Of a DNA stretch of 64,000 bases, positions 38,285-48,865 are shown one piece after another (position 1 is the stretch's first letter; every line of letters begins with the position of its first letter). The DNA is from Lewinellaceae bacterium (GTDB lineage Bacteria > Bacteroidota > Bacteroidia > Chitinophagales > Saprospiraceae). The stretch is from contig JADJOD010000006.1 of the NCBI GenBank assembly GCA_016713985.1, positions 124,001 through 188,000 of the forward strand. The letters are read 5' to 3'. The position numbers and the translations under genes were made by a program. The notes beneath the pieces were generated by a model. That model was given only the letters and a program-made list of their open reading frames with translations. It was not told the DNA's origin and did not search any database.

Positions 38285-38391
38285 TATGGCAGAGCAGTTT
38301 GACGCGGCTGAAAAACACGGAGAAGTGATTTTACAGAACCCGAAGGTAGAAAAATTATCTTCGTTCAATCTAACTTTAACATGGCCAATAT

Positions 38392-39042
38392 ATGAAGCTG
38401 CGCTGGCAGATCGCCCAATTTATTGAAATAAACTGGTGGCGGCGATATTTGCGGCGTCGTGAAAAAACCGGCTACCTGGATTGGAAACGGCGCTATTGGA
38501 AGGCGTTTCTGGAAAAAGCGGAAATACCGGTTCCGGTTAAAAAATCGGTACTGGATGCCGGCTGCGGCCCGGCCGGGATTTTTATTATTCTCGAAAACAA
38601 TACCGTGGACGCTCTGGACCCCCTGTTGTTGTCATACGAGCGCTCGCTGCCCCATTTCCGCCGTTCCAACTATCCCTACGCGCGTTTTTCGGACCTTCCG
38701 CTGGAGAAATATCTCCCTGAAAATCAATACGATATGGTGTTTTGCCTCAACGCAATCAACCACGTCGCCGATCTGCAGGCCTGTGCGGGCAAACTTTTTC
38801 AACTCACGCAGGCGGGTGGCAAGTTGCTTCTGTCGGTCGACGCGCACAATTATTCCCTGCTGAAACACCTTTTCCGCCTGCTTCCGCTGGATATCCTGCA
38901 TCCGCATCAATACGATTTGGCGGAATATAAAAGTATGCTCACCCGTCGTGGTTTCCACATCGAACGGGCGGTATTAATCAAACAGGAAGCAATTTTCAGT
39001 TACTACCTGATCATAGCAACCCGGCCGGTCGTCAGTCCTTGA
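38392..39042 (+). CDS. Class I SAM-dependent methyltransferase
   Basis: Predicted methyltransferase of 216 residues. The SAM-binding motif I is SVLDAGCGPAGIFIIL (about residues 50-65), followed by an acidic residue in VDALDPLL, then YDMVFCLNAINHVAD (motif IV) and AGGKLLLSVDAHN. The N terminus is basic (WWRRYLRRREKTGYLDWKRR), which might favour an anionic or membrane substrate. The substrate is unknown. The 3' end overlaps that of the convergent OmpA-family gene by 11 bases. Confidence 0.85.
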   Translation: MKLRWQIAQFIEINWWRRYLRRREKTGYLDWKRRYWKAFLEKAEIPVPVKKSVLDAGCGPAGIFIILENNTVDALDPLLLSYERSLPHFRRSNYPYARFSDLPLEKYLPENQYDMVFCLNAINHVADLQACAGKLFQLTQAGGKLLLSVDAHNYSLLKHLFRLLPLDILHPHQYDLAEYKSMLTRRGFHIERAVLIKQEAIFSYYLIIATRPVVSP

Positions 39043-42000
39043 TTTTTAATATCTTAATCTCCACCCGCTGGTTGGTTTTACGCCCCTCCGCCGAAGTATT
39101 GGGCACCAGTGGGAAACGTTTTCCATACCCTTTATGAATGACCCGTTTGGGATCGATCCCCTTTCCGAACAGGTAATCCGCCACCGACTTGGCACGCGCC
39201 GCCGACAATTCGTCTGCAAATGCATCGGACGGCAGGTTGTTGGTATGGCCGCCCACCTCGATCGCCGCCGAACCGTTTTCCATCATAAAATCATACAGCT
39301 CGTCGAGCATCGGCAAGGCATCGGGTTTCAGGCCGGACTGGTCGGTGTCGAAGTTCAACAATCGCATCCGGATCACCTGCCCGCTTTCGAGGGAGCCGGT
39401 GAGCTCCGGCAAAATCCGCTTTTCCGTCTCAAAATCAATCTTTTGTGAACAGCCGTTGGCATCCGTAACGGTGACCGCGTGTTTGCCCATCGCCAGTTTT
39501 GAAACGGCGGTACCCGTTTGTTTGGTATCCCATACAATTTGGTAGGCGCCGGTGCCGCCTTTTACGGATACCTGGGCTTTGCCGTCGTTACTCCGGTCGG
39601 TTGTGGCGCCCATGTTCCGCACCAGTTCGGCGCTCAGCGGCTCGGGTGCACTGACACTCAGGGACACCGTTTGGGTGGTGCCCAACGCATCGGTCACCGT
39701 TGCGGAATAATTGCCGGCGTCCAGATTATCGGCTTGTGCATCGTGCAGTGCCGGGTTGTTCCAGTTATAGGAATACGGTGGTTTGCCGCCACTCACCTTA
39801 ACTATGACGGACGACTTTTCGCCGGCACATTTGATTTTGTTTTTTTCCGAAATACTCGCCGTCAGGGGTTGAATGTTTTCCACGATCTCGACGGAAGTGC
39901 TTGCTGTACAGCCGTTTGCATCGGTTACGGTGACCGTTCTTTTACCGGGCGGCAGTTTGGCGGCGGCGGCGCCTGTTTCGCCGTTGTCCCATTTGTATTG
40001 AAATGCTCCCGCGCCTCCGGAGGCTTTGGCGCCGGCCTTGCCGTCTGAATTACCCGTGGATGCGGGCGCCTGTACTTCAGCGGTCAGGTCAAGCGGTTGG
40101 GGCTGGCCTACACTAATGCTTGCGGTGCTGCTCGCTCCTGCGGCGTCCGTTACCGTCAGTTGAAAATCGCCGGCCGGCACATTGGCGGGTTGCTCGCCGG
40201 AAAGCGCGGGGGCGCTCCAGTTGAAGCGGAAGGGGCTTTTGCCGCCGGCTACCTGAACGGCAAGTGCAGCCGAACGTTCGCCGGCGCATTTGATTTTGCT
40301 GCTTTCGGTGATGTTGACCGACAGCGGCAGTATATTTTCCGAAATATTCACACTTGCCGTCGCCGTGCAGCCATTTGCATCCGTCACCGTGAGGGTATGT
40401 TGCCCCGGGGCAAGTTTTGCCGCCGATGCCGCCGTTTCGGCATTATCCCATTTGAACGCGATCGAACCGCTGCCCCCTTTGGTTTGCGCCAGCGCTTTGC
40501 CGTCGGAATTGCCGGTGGAAGCGGGCGCTGTGGGCGTAATTGAGACCGTCAGCGGTTCGGGCTGCCGGATGCTGATGCCGGCTGTGCTGCTGGCTCCGGT
40601 TGCATCGGTCACTGTGAGTTGGAAATCGCCGGCCGGCACGTTGGCGGGTTGATCGTCGCGCAGCGCCGGGTTGCTCCAGGTGTATTTAAACGGTCCTTTT
40701 CCACCCGTGACCTGTGCAACGAGGGAGGCCGATTGTTCACCTGCACATTTGATTTTGTTTTTTTCCGAAATACCCACGGCCAGCGGAAGAATGTTCTCCG
40801 TAATATCCACCGTTGCACTCGCCGTGCAGCCGTTGGCATCCGTAACCACCACGGTATGCCGGCCCGCGGCCAGTTTAACCGCGCCAAATGCCGTTTCGCC
40901 GTTATCCCACTTGAACAGGTACACGCCGCTGCCGCCTTTGGCCTGGGCGATCGCCTTGCCATCGGCAGCGCCGATGCCGGCCGGCGACTGCACCTGGGCG
41001 CTCATACTCAGGACTTCGGGTTCTTTGACGGCGACTCCGACGGTTGTTTTTGCGCCGGAAGCGTCGGTAACGGTGAGCTGGTAATTGCCGGCCCGTATAT
41101 TTTCCGGTTGTGCGTCGACGAGGGCGGGGTTGCTCCAGGTGTATTTGTAGGGCTCCTTGCCACCGTTCACTTTCACCGTGAGTGCAGCCGATTTGTCGCC
41201 GGCGCACTTGATTCCCGTTTTTTCGGAAATTGTCGCCTCAAGCGGCAGTATTTTATCGGCAATGGTGATGGACGCCGAAGCGCTGCAACCTTTCGGATCG
41301 GTTACGGTCACGTTGTGGGTGCCCGCGCCAAGTTTGGTAGCAACAGCCATCGTCTCGCCGTTGTCCCAGCGGATGAGCAAACCGGAGGCATTGCTTTCTA
41401 TGTCTACTTCCGCGACGGCGTCGCTTTGACCCGGTGCGCTGACGGGCTTTTTTTGCCTTGTTTTTATCTTGAGCCGCGAATCCGGCACCGGCACCTCGGA
41501 ATTGCGAAACTTTCCTTTGCTGTCGGTCACCGTCACGCCGTAGGTGCCGGGGCCAACATTTTGCGGGTTTTCTCCCGTCAATCCGCCGGTCCACTGGTAG
41601 GTATATGGCGGTACACCGCCCGTAATTTTGGCCCGCAGCATGGCATCTTTCCCGTTACCGCTACAGCTGATCGGTTGCTCGACGTAGGCATTCAGCGTAA
41701 TCGTGGAGGCTTTATCAACCTGGAAAAGCCCTTTGTCTTCCGTTCCGATCCACACGGCAGCGTCCTGGTCCACAGCGATGCAGGAGCCGTACTGGCTGGT
41801 ATAATATTCCGGGCCGCTGAATATGTCGTAGGTTTCGGCGAGCAGGTCGAAACGGGTGAGCACCCCGGAAACAATCCACATTTTGCCGTTTTTGTCGATG
41901 TCGAAATCTGCGACCTGGCCTTCGAGTTGTTTGGTATTTACCGGAAGGTCTGACCATTTTTCGCCATTGGGCGCCAAAGAAATTTCGCCGTCTGCAAGCA

Positions 42001-42622
42001 CATAAATAACTGATCCATACTCTCTTATACGCAGAATTTCGTAACCGGTAAAATCAGCCTTCCACTTGCCGGGCATGCCGTAGGTGAGTCCGCGGTCGGT
42101 ACCGATCCACAGGCGTCCGGATTTGTCCTGAAAAATAACGGTGACGTTGTCCGACTTGAGTTTTGAGTTGCTGCTGGTAAAATGTTCCACCAGTTGCAAC
42201 TGGGGAACCGTTTTGAACTGGAACAAACCGGCTTCATCGGTACCAACCCAGAGGATGGTATTTTTTTCGTCGTACCAGGCGGCAGTGACGCTGCACTCCG
42301 TTTTGACAGAATTTTTAAACGTTTCTTCCGACCATACAAAATCCGCATTGCCGCCTTTATAGGAAAGTACACACATCTCGCCGGCAGCCAGGTTTTTTTT
42401 ATTGGAAAAATCCGTGGCTTTGACGTGATAAACGCCGTTTCGATTGGATGCCCAGGTACGGCCCGAGGCATCCACCGCAACATTCATAACGGGCAGTTCG
42501 CGTTCGATGGCGCTGGTGCGGGTGACTTCAAGTCCTGCTTTTTGGGCGAATAAACCGGTAAAAATACTGGATATAAGGCTTAGGATCAGCGCCGTGTAGC
42601 GGCGGAGCAACAAGTTTGGCAT
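39032..42622 (-). CDS. Surface protein: beta-propeller, ten SprB-type repeats, OmpA domain
   Basis: Predicted outer-membrane or cell-surface protein of 1196 residues. A signal segment ends AQKAG. Residues about 30-310 contain two-component-propeller-like blades (WASNRNGVYHV, LWVGTDEAGLFQF, LWIGTDRGLTYG, VWIGTEDKGLFQV). Ten SprB-type repeats follow in alternation: B units with IKCAGE...GGK.P..Y.WSNPAL and A units with DGKA...GGSG...KWDNGETA, five pairs of about 160 residues. The C terminus (about 1085-1196) is an OmpA peptidoglycan-binding domain (LNFDTDQSGLKPDALPML, EVGGHTNN, LSAARAKSVADYLFGKGI). SprB repeats are typical of gliding adhesins; the OmpA domain would hold the protein to the wall. 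The ATG at 42622 starts the signal. Confidence 0.87.
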   Translation of the reverse strand: MPNLLLRRYTALILSLISSIFTGLFAQKAGLEVTRTSAIERELPVMNVAVDASGRTWASNRNGVYHVKATDFSNKKNLAAGEMCVLSYKGGNADFVWSEETFKNSVKTECSVTAAWYDEKNTILWVGTDEAGLFQFKTVPQLQLVEHFTSSNSKLKSDNVTVIFQDKSGRLWIGTDRGLTYGMPGKWKADFTGYEILRIREYGSVIYVLADGEISLAPNGEKWSDLPVNTKQLEGQVADFDIDKNGKMWIVSGVLTRFDLLAETYDIFSGPEYYTSQYGSCIAVDQDAAVWIGTEDKGLFQVDKASTITLNAYVEQPISCSGNGKDAMLRAKITGGVPPYTYQWTGGLTGENPQNVGPGTYGVTVTDSKGKFRNSEVPVPDSRLKIKTRQKKPVSAPGQSDAVAEVDIESNASGLLIRWDNGETMAVATKLGAGTHNVTVTDPKGCSASASITIADKILPLEATISEKTGIKCAGDKSAALTVKVNGGKEPYKYTWSNPALVDAQPENIRAGNYQLTVTDASGAKTTVGVAVKEPEVLSMSAQVQSPAGIGAADGKAIAQAKGGSGVYLFKWDNGETAFGAVKLAAGRHTVVVTDANGCTASATVDITENILPLAVGISEKNKIKCAGEQSASLVAQVTGGKGPFKYTWSNPALRDDQPANVPAGDFQLTVTDATGASSTAGISIRQPEPLTVSITPTAPASTGNSDGKALAQTKGGSGSIAFKWDNAETAASAAKLAPGQHTLTVTDANGCTATASVNISENILPLSVNITESSKIKCAGERSAALAVQVAGGKSPFRFNWSAPALSGEQPANVPAGDFQLTVTDAAGASSTASISVGQPQPLDLTAEVQAPASTGNSDGKAGAKASGGAGAFQYKWDNGETGAAAAKLPPGKRTVTVTDANGCTASTSVEIVENIQPLTASISEKNKIKCAGEKSSVIVKVSGGKPPYSYNWNNPALHDAQADNLDAGNYSATVTDALGTTQTVSLSVSAPEPLSAELVRNMGATTDRSNDGKAQVSVKGGTGAYQIVWDTKQTGTAVSKLAMGKHAVTVTDANGCSQKIDFETEKRILPELTGSLESGQVIRMRLLNFDTDQSGLKPDALPMLDELYDFMMENGSAAIEVGGHTNNLPSDAFADELSAARAKSVADYLFGKGIDPKRVIHKGYGKRFPLVPNTSAEGRKTNQRVEIKILKIKD

Positions 42623-42762
42623 TGTTAAATTCAGGTAAATATCTGTTGAAAGAGCCGGCAAAGGTAGGAGGCGGCCCGGGCAAAATAAGGTAGTAAACGA
42701 AAAAACGGAGGTTTAAGTGTTTGGCGGGTAGCCAAATCTGCCGATCTGTTTGGCGCGGGCAG

Positions 42763-42803
42763 AAAAAAAGGCGGGTCCCCGGCACTTCAAGCCGGGAACC
42801 CGC
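42763..42803 (-). terminator. Terminator of the susC-susD transcript
   Basis: On the minus strand a 13-bp stem with one mismatch (42791-42803 pairing with 42771-42783, loop of seven) is followed, after one C, by seven T (42769-42763). It lies 36 bases beyond the susD stop. A classical intrinsic terminator. Confidence 0.88.
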
Positions 42804-42839
42804 ATCAATAAGTCACAAATCTGTTGTTCTGCGTCCGGA

Positions 42840-44303
42840 TCAGGGATTCGGAACGCAATCTTTATTCACGGCCAGTTCGCCCGAAGGGATCGGCCAGATG
42901 TATTCGGAAACACTCGGAAGAATGGCGGCCACGTTGGCTTTGCCGGGCAGCGGCTGCAGCAAACGCAGGCAGTCAAAATCGCGGAACCCTTCACCGAGCA
43001 ACTCGATGCGGCGTTCGCGCAGGATAGCGGTGATGAGCTCGTCGGCCGTAGCGAAACTGGCGGTGGTAAACTGAACGGAAGCATCCGAACGCCCACGCAC
43101 GGCGTTGAGCATATCCACGGCGCGTTGGGTGACGCCACCGGTACGCGCTTCCGCTTCGGCGAGGTTCAGCAACACTTCAGCATAACGAAGCACGGGAGCG
43201 TAGTCGAGGTGCTCGGGGCCGGCCGGGAATTTGTTCAGATACGGCTTGTTGTTCGTATGGTTCAGCACGAATGAACGGCGGGCATCGGCAAGCGAAAAAT
43301 TCAGGGTGTCGCCGATGATGCCTTTAGGGTTCAGCGAATAGTCGCCGATACCGCGGGGGCCGGGGTTGTAGTAGCTGCCCAGGCCGTTTTGCACGCCGGG
43401 AAGGTTGGTGCTGGTAAACGGCATGGATAAAATACTTTCCGTTGTGGTATAAGGTGTTGCAAATACTTTTTTCACGTCGGCCTGCAGTTCGTGGGCCACG
43501 CCGGAAGGCGCTTTATACGGCGCTGCGGCGGGAACGAGTTTGTTGGTTTCCGTGACCACATCGCTGTAACGTCCCATAGCGAGCAATACCCGTGCTTTCA
43601 GCGCGATGGCCGCGTTTTTGTGCGCGCGGGTTACGTTCAGCAAAGCACTGCCGTTGGAAGCAGCCAGGTTTTGCTCCGCGAAGTTCAAATCGCCGAGGAT
43701 GAGGTCATATACTTCCGCTACTGTGGCGCGGGCCAGGTTGTTGTTGGTCGGGCCGATTTCCGGTTGTACACGAAGCGGCACACCCAGGTTCGAGCCGTTG
43801 CCGTCGGCATACGGGCGGCAGTAGGTCAGCACAAGGCTGTGGTAGCACAAGGCGCGTACAAAACGTGCTTCACCGATGTACTGATTGGCCAGGGCGTCGT
43901 TGTTGAGCACAGCCCGGTTTCTGTCGGCACCGTCGATGAAAATGTTGCAGCTGTTGATGGTGGTATAAACGGCGTTCCAGAGGTTGTTTACCTCGTTGGC
44001 AGATTCGCCGAGGGTGTGGTTCCAGACCTGCAGGGCAGTTACGCCGTTACCCGTTTCGTTCAGAAACTCTTCGGCTGCCACATCGCCATACACCAGATAA
44101 CGGCCTCCATAAAACTGGCCACTTTTCATCTGTGAGTAGATGCCGTTGATCAGGCTGAGAAAACGGTCGGGAGTAGCAAAAATGGTCGCGTCGGAAAGGC
44201 TGTTCTGTGGAACCGGGTCCAGCAGGTCCTTCTGACAGGCGTTGGGTATCAGCAGGGCCACCAACGCAAGGAGCAGAACAATGTTTTTGTTATATTTACG
44301 CAT
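42840..44303 (-). CDS. SusD/RagB family outer-membrane lipoprotein
   Basis: Surface lipoprotein of 487 residues that binds nutrient and caps the SusC channel. The signal ends in a lipobox (LLIPNAC, Cys23). The family start DLLDPVPQNSLSDATIFATP and the helical TPR-like parts (AVYTTINSCNIFIDGADRN, EARFVRALCYHSLVLTYCRP, APVLRYAEVLLNLAEAEAR) are clear, as is the ILRERRIELLGEGFRDFDCL motif near the end. The ligand cannot be told from sequence, because no glycoside hydrolase or peptidase is linked. It lies 34 bases downstream of susC. Confidence 0.93.
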   Translation of the reverse strand: MRKYNKNIVLLLALVALLIPNACQKDLLDPVPQNSLSDATIFATPDRFLSLINGIYSQMKSGQFYGGRYLVYGDVAAEEFLNETGNGVTALQVWNHTLGESANEVNNLWNAVYTTINSCNIFIDGADRNRAVLNNDALANQYIGEARFVRALCYHSLVLTYCRPYADGNGSNLGVPLRVQPEIGPTNNNLARATVAEVYDLILGDLNFAEQNLAASNGSALLNVTRAHKNAAIALKARVLLAMGRYSDVVTETNKLVPAAAPYKAPSGVAHELQADVKKVFATPYTTTESILSMPFTSTNLPGVQNGLGSYYNPGPRGIGDYSLNPKGIIGDTLNFSLADARRSFVLNHTNNKPYLNKFPAGPEHLDYAPVLRYAEVLLNLAEAEARTGGVTQRAVDMLNAVRGRSDASVQFTTASFATADELITAILRERRIELLGEGFRDFDCLRLLQPLPGKANVAAILPSVSEYIWPIPSGELAVNKDCVPNP

Positions 44304-44337
44304 GGTATTTTTCTAATTTTGAAAGAATGGGAGTGGT

Positions 44338-47300
44338 TTAGAAACCCAGGTTAACACCTACGGTAAAAGTTTGAGCCATCGGCACCGTGTTGCGGTCGAC
44401 ACCCGGTGTGGAGTTGGAGTTGCCATTTGCAGATACTTCCGGGTCCGTTCCGGAATACCCCGTAAACAGGAAGGCGTTGTTCACGTTTCCGTAAATACGC
44501 AGGCTGGCGATATTAGCGCGTTCCAGCAGGTTGGCCGGCAATCTGTAGCCGATCGTGATGTTGCGGATACGCAGGAAATCGCCTTTTTCCACGTTTTCAG
44601 AGATCGGCAGGGCCGAACCGTTGGATACGTTGTCGCCGAATACCACACGCGGGATTTTGCCGCCGGTATTGTTTTCCGACCAGCGGTCAAGTACATCCGT
44701 ATGGTTATTCCAGCCGCGCTGGTCGCGCAGACCCGCCTTGCTGCCGTTGTAAATATAGTTACCGCCGGCATAGTTGAGTTGAACGTTCAAATCCACACTT
44801 CCATAGGTAAAGGTGTTGTCCCAGCCGCCGAACCATTTCGGAATAGCCGGTCCGTATACTTTACCGTCGGCAAGCAGCGAGGCAGCCGTGGCGGCAGCGC
44901 CGTCGAGGGTCGTCCAGCGTGACTGCCCGGCAGGAACCACGTGGTTGTATTGTACTACCGTGCCGTCGGCCTTAACATAGAGGCGTTGTCCGTTAGCCGG
45001 ATTAACGCCTTGGGTTTCAACGGCAAAGATGCTGCCGACTGATTCACCTACGCGGTGGATGTTTGTGGATTCGAGGCCGGAAGTAGCGGAGAAAATATCG
45101 CTGTCTTCGTACAGTTCCGTGATCTCGTTTTTCATGAGCGTCAGGTTGGCACTGGAGGTCCAGGAGAATTTGCCGCTGCGGAACACCGTGGCAGAGAGGC
45201 TGAATTCGTGGCCCGTATTTTCCATGGCGCCGATGTTGATGGCGATGCTGTTGCCGGGGATACCTTTGGACGGCGCCTGCGGGGCATTTTGCACGAGGCC
45301 GTCGATCACGTTTTTAAAATACGTGTATTCTCCCTGCAGGCGGTCGTTGAACAGACCGAAAACGATGCCGATATCCGTTTTTTTACTGGTTTCCCACGTA
45401 AGGTCGGGGTTACCGGCCTGGGTGTATACAATGGTGGGTGAAGCGCCGTAGAGGCCGGAACCGTACAAACTCTGGGAAGCAAAATCACCGATGCCCTGGT
45501 TGTTGCCAACCGTGCCGTAGCTGCCGCGAAGTTTGAAGAAATTGACCGTTTTTCCGATTGTATTCTGCCAGAATGCTTCTTCCGAAAGCGTCCAGCCGGC
45601 AGAAGCGCCCCAGAACGTTCCTTTCTTTTCTCCGGAAGCAAAAGCGGAATATTCGTCCTGACGAACGTTGAACGTCAGGTAATAGCGGCGGTTAAATTCG
45701 TAGTTCAGGCGACCGAAGTACGACAACAGGTAGTTTTCACCCTGGAAGTTACCGGTTGGAACGATGGTGGTAAAGTTGCCCTGGTACGTGGTGAAGAACG
45801 GATCGGCGATAACGGTGCGTTGAGCGCCCCAGCCTTCAGTGATCGTACGCTGTTGTTCGGTACCCACCAAGGCGCCGATCGTGTGTTTTTCGGCGAGTGT
45901 AACGTCGTAGTTGAGCAGGTTCTGCCAGTTCCAGCGTTTGTAGTCGATGCTGGTGTTGGCAGCCAGGCCGCTTTGGCCTAAGCCGTCACCGTGTATCGGC
46001 GTCCAGAACGTGACATTTTCCACCCGGATGTTGTCGATACCGTACTGAGACTTGATGGAAAGGCCTTTTACGATCTCTAATTGTCCGTATACGGAGGATT
46101 GGATCTGGTTGGCTTCCGAAGTCTGTTTGTTCAGGTCGATCAGCGGCATCGGGTTGTAGAAACCGGTTTGTTGTTTGTTTTTACCCCGGCCTACCTGGTT
46201 GTTGGTGCCGATGTTGTAGCCGGCAGTGCCTGGAAGGCGTTCGCCGCGACTGTCGTACAGATAAGGGTCTACAACGGGAGCCGTGACAAAGGCCAGACGG
46301 CCGATACCCGCCGTGCTGAAAGCCTGACCGGGCAAAGAACCGGAGTTCGGACCTACGTTGTCGTTGTTGGAGTAACCCAAAGCGCCGCCAATTTTGATCC
46401 GTTTGGTCAGTTTGTGGTCGAGGTTGAGTCGGCCCGACAAACGTTTGAAGGTGTTGGTCACGATCATACCTTCCTGCTCGGTGTAGCCGAGCGACAGGTA
46501 ATAGGTCGTCTGGTCGCCACCGCCTGAAAAACTCAGGCCGTGGTTGTGCGAAAATCCGGTCTGGTAGATGTAGTCTTCCCATTTGGTGTCGATCAACTGG
46601 CCGTTGATGGAGTCGAGGAAGTACTGCGGACCGGAGAGGCCTGCATTGGCAGCCGCTTCGTTTTTGATTTCCACATACTGTTGCGCATTCAACACTTCCG
46701 GCACCCGTGTGGCCGAAGCCCATCCGGCCCAGGCGTCGTAGCTGACGCGGGTTTTGCCTTTCTGACCACGTTTGGTCGTGATAAGCACCACCCCTGCGCT
46801 GGCGCGCGAACCATAAATAGCCGTAGCCGACGCATCTTTCAAAATATCGATACTTTCGATGTCGTTCGGGTTGAGGTTGGAAAGCACGTTATTGGCAGCG
46901 GAGTTTCCCAGGTCGCCTGTAAAGGTCGGCACCCCGTCGATCACGATGAGCGGGAAGGAACTCAGGTTGATCGAGTTGATACCCCGCACGCGGAATACCG
47001 GCGGGTTGTTCAAAACGCCGTTCGGGATACTGACGTTAACCCCTGCTGCGCGCCCTGCAGGAGCTGATCGAAACTCTGCGCCGGCAGACTGGCAATTTCG
47101 TCCCCTTTAACGGTGGAAATGCTGCCCGTGATCGCGCGTTTTTGCTGGGTGCCGTAGCCGACCACAACCACTTCACGAAGGGTCGAATTATCGGTTTCCA
47201 TCACCACTTCATAGGTGCTGGAGGCATCCAGGGTTACTTCTTTTGTAAGGAAACCGGTGTAAGTAAATTTCAGAACACTCGCATTGCCAGGCACTTCCAG

Positions 47301-47477
47301 CCGGAATGTTCCATTGACATCGGTAGACGCACCGGCCGATGTGCCGGGAGATGTGACGGTAGCGCCAATCAGTGGCTCACCCTGGTCATCAGAAACTTTA
47401 CCAGAAATGGTGCGCTGTGCAATAGCCAGCGAAGCACTCCATAAAAGAAGTGCCAGCCCAAGTAGGACTTTCTTCAT
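44338..47477 (-). CDS. SusC/RagA family TonB-linked outer-membrane transporter (frameshifted)
   Basis: TonB-dependent transporter that works with SusD, 1046 residues when corrected. It has a signal peptide (residues 1-20), a carboxypeptidase-D-like regulatory domain (RTISGKVSDDQGEPLIGATV), the SusC box LREVVVVGYGTQQKRAITGS, a plug domain (FRVRGINSINLSSFPLIVID, IDILKDASATAIYGSRA) and a beta barrel ending FTVGVNLGF. The frame is lost at the C4 run 47040-47043: one more G on the coding strand reads LLQGAQQGVNVSIPNGVLNN, whereas the sequence as given stops after SVSRTAF. A sequencing loss is likely. No sigma/anti-sigma or hybrid regulator is next to the pair. Confidence 0.93.
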
Positions 47478-47886
47478 ACTTCGCAGAAAAATTAATTTGG
47501 TTAAGAAAAATTGTTCATACCAGGATTAAAGAGAAAGAATGGAATTCAGGGGCCAAGGTCCATGTTTTTCTCAAAACTTCTGCTCGTTCACAACAATAAT
47601 TGCAGAACTATGCGTTGGAATTGCGGAAAAGTAAAGTAATTTACCTATATGCCGTATCGGTGTAAAAAATAATTGTCAAAATTTGACACGAATCGCTGCC
47701 GGGGAGAGCATTTTCCGGGCAGTGCCCGGATTAATTTGTATCGGAGCACAAAAACTCCCAAAAAAAATACGCCATTCCCTATCCTGTTTTGAAAAAACAC
47801 GAGCCCGTTTCCGGAAACGTTGCCTTTTCAGAAAGATAGAAAATGGCGTATTTATTTTCGCCGTTTGTAAAAAGCAAAAGGGGGTA
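47478..47886. other. Upstream region of susC
   Basis: A 409-base AT-rich gap that should hold the susC promoter (minus strand). No exact -33/-7 pair was found. A 15-base palindrome lies at 47674-47688. There is no RNA gene or repeat that I can support. Confidence 0.4.
47674..47688. promoter_or_regulatory. Palindromic candidate operator upstream of susC
   Basis: TGTCAAA-A-TTTGACA, perfect seven-base arms around one base, 197 bases upstream of the susC start. Its size fits a dimeric regulator site. No regulator is known for it. Confidence 0.3.
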
Positions 47887-48726
47887 TTACCGCACCCTTG
47901 CTGCGCTTAACAGCATTTTTACGCGTTTTTCTGCGCGTTTTTTTGTATCCGGATCACCCAGCCGCTGAAGGCCCTGCCAGGAAGAAAACCCTTCTTCCTT
48001 AGCCACCATTTCGCGGAACCCACCTTCGGCCGGCGACGTGGAAGCGGCGGGTTTCGCTTTTTCCGGTACAACTGCCGCCGATTTTTTTCCGGCCACCGGA
48101 GATGATTTCATGGAAGTGCTCACCTTTGCGGATACGGTCGGCGTCGCTGCGGGGAAATACTTTGCCAGGTCGTATTGCTGTGCAATTTTGGCGACGCTCC
48201 AGGCGTAGTCGTAACTTTTGGCAGCCGTACTTGTCGGCAATGCGAGGTCGCCGGCGTGTTCGGATACGTCGCGGTTAAAATCACCGGAAGAATAGGCGCC
48301 GAGATACGATTTTACGATGGCATTGCTCAACAGCAGTTGCGGCTTTACCGAATACGCCTCACTGGCATTCGCCACCTGCTTTTTCCACTTCGAAACGGCC
48401 GCCCGTACAAAACCTTCGTCTTCAAAAAGGCCTTTCAGTTTTTCGGCAACAGCTTCGGACGGCGCCTGGGCAACATAACGGCTGACCTGGTATTCGGCGG
48501 GGGAACCTTTGGCAGACGTCTTTTTTTCTTTGGAAGCGGATTTGCGGGAAGAAGAAACCGGGGCCAATTCAGGCAGTGTGGCAGCACCGTTTTTGTTGTA
48601 CGCAGTGACTAATTCGTCAGATGCGGGTTTGTCGGTGTTTTTTTTGTGCCCGACATAACTGAATACGAGAAAACCGGAGATGAGGGCGGTGGATACAAAT
48701 CCGAGAAATTCGAAGAAACTTTTCAT
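47887..48726 (-). CDS. Membrane-anchored protein of unknown function, partner of glucosaminidase gene
   Basis: Not recognised by name. The product has 279 residues. One N-terminal membrane helix (residues 7-26, FLGFVSTALISGFLVFSYVG) is followed by a basic/Ser-rich linker, a helical domain (about 85-185: EDEGFVRAAVSKWKKQVANA and AYSVKPQLLLSNAIVKSYL), a second low-complexity linker, and a short C-terminal motif (FREMVAKEEGFSSWQGLQRL). The helical domain has the flavour of lysozyme-like or glucosaminidase-associated folds but lacks evident catalytic residues. It lies downstream of the glucosaminidase gene on the same strand, so a joint role in wall remodelling is plausible. Confidence 0.65.
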   Translation of the reverse strand: MKSFFEFLGFVSTALISGFLVFSYVGHKKNTDKPASDELVTAYNKNGAATLPELAPVSSSRKSASKEKKTSAKGSPAEYQVSRYVAQAPSEAVAEKLKGLFEDEGFVRAAVSKWKKQVANASEAYSVKPQLLLSNAIVKSYLGAYSSGDFNRDVSEHAGDLALPTSTAAKSYDYAWSVAKIAQQYDLAKYFPAATPTVSAKVSTSMKSSPVAGKKSAAVVPEKAKPAASTSPAEGGFREMVAKEEGFSSWQGLQRLGDPDTKKRAEKRVKMLLSAARVR

Positions 48727-48770
48727 GAGATAACAATTTAAATAGTGTGGAGGAACAAAGGGAATGAAGT

Positions 48771-48864
48771 TTTCAGGGGTTTAAGTGTTTCAGAGGTTTC
48801 AGGGTTTCAGGGATAAACCAACGACGAACCCTGAAACCCTCAAACCTTTAAACCCTTAAACCCT
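48771..48864. repeat. Inverted repeat of 17-bp telomere-like words
   Basis: TTTCAGAGG and TTTAAG words run in one direction at 48771-48812 and as their complement at 48829-48864, forming an imperfect hairpin of about 36 bp. The words are the same as in the tandem tract at 9125-9345. It lies in the 139-base gap between the glucosaminidase gene and its downstream partner. Confidence 0.85.
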
Positions 48865-48865
48865 A

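Noticed and set aside
40619..41953. 444-codon open frame antisense to the SprB-repeat gene
   Set aside because: Its repeats simply mirror the sense-strand SprB repeats, and the sense gene has a signal peptide and an OmpA domain.
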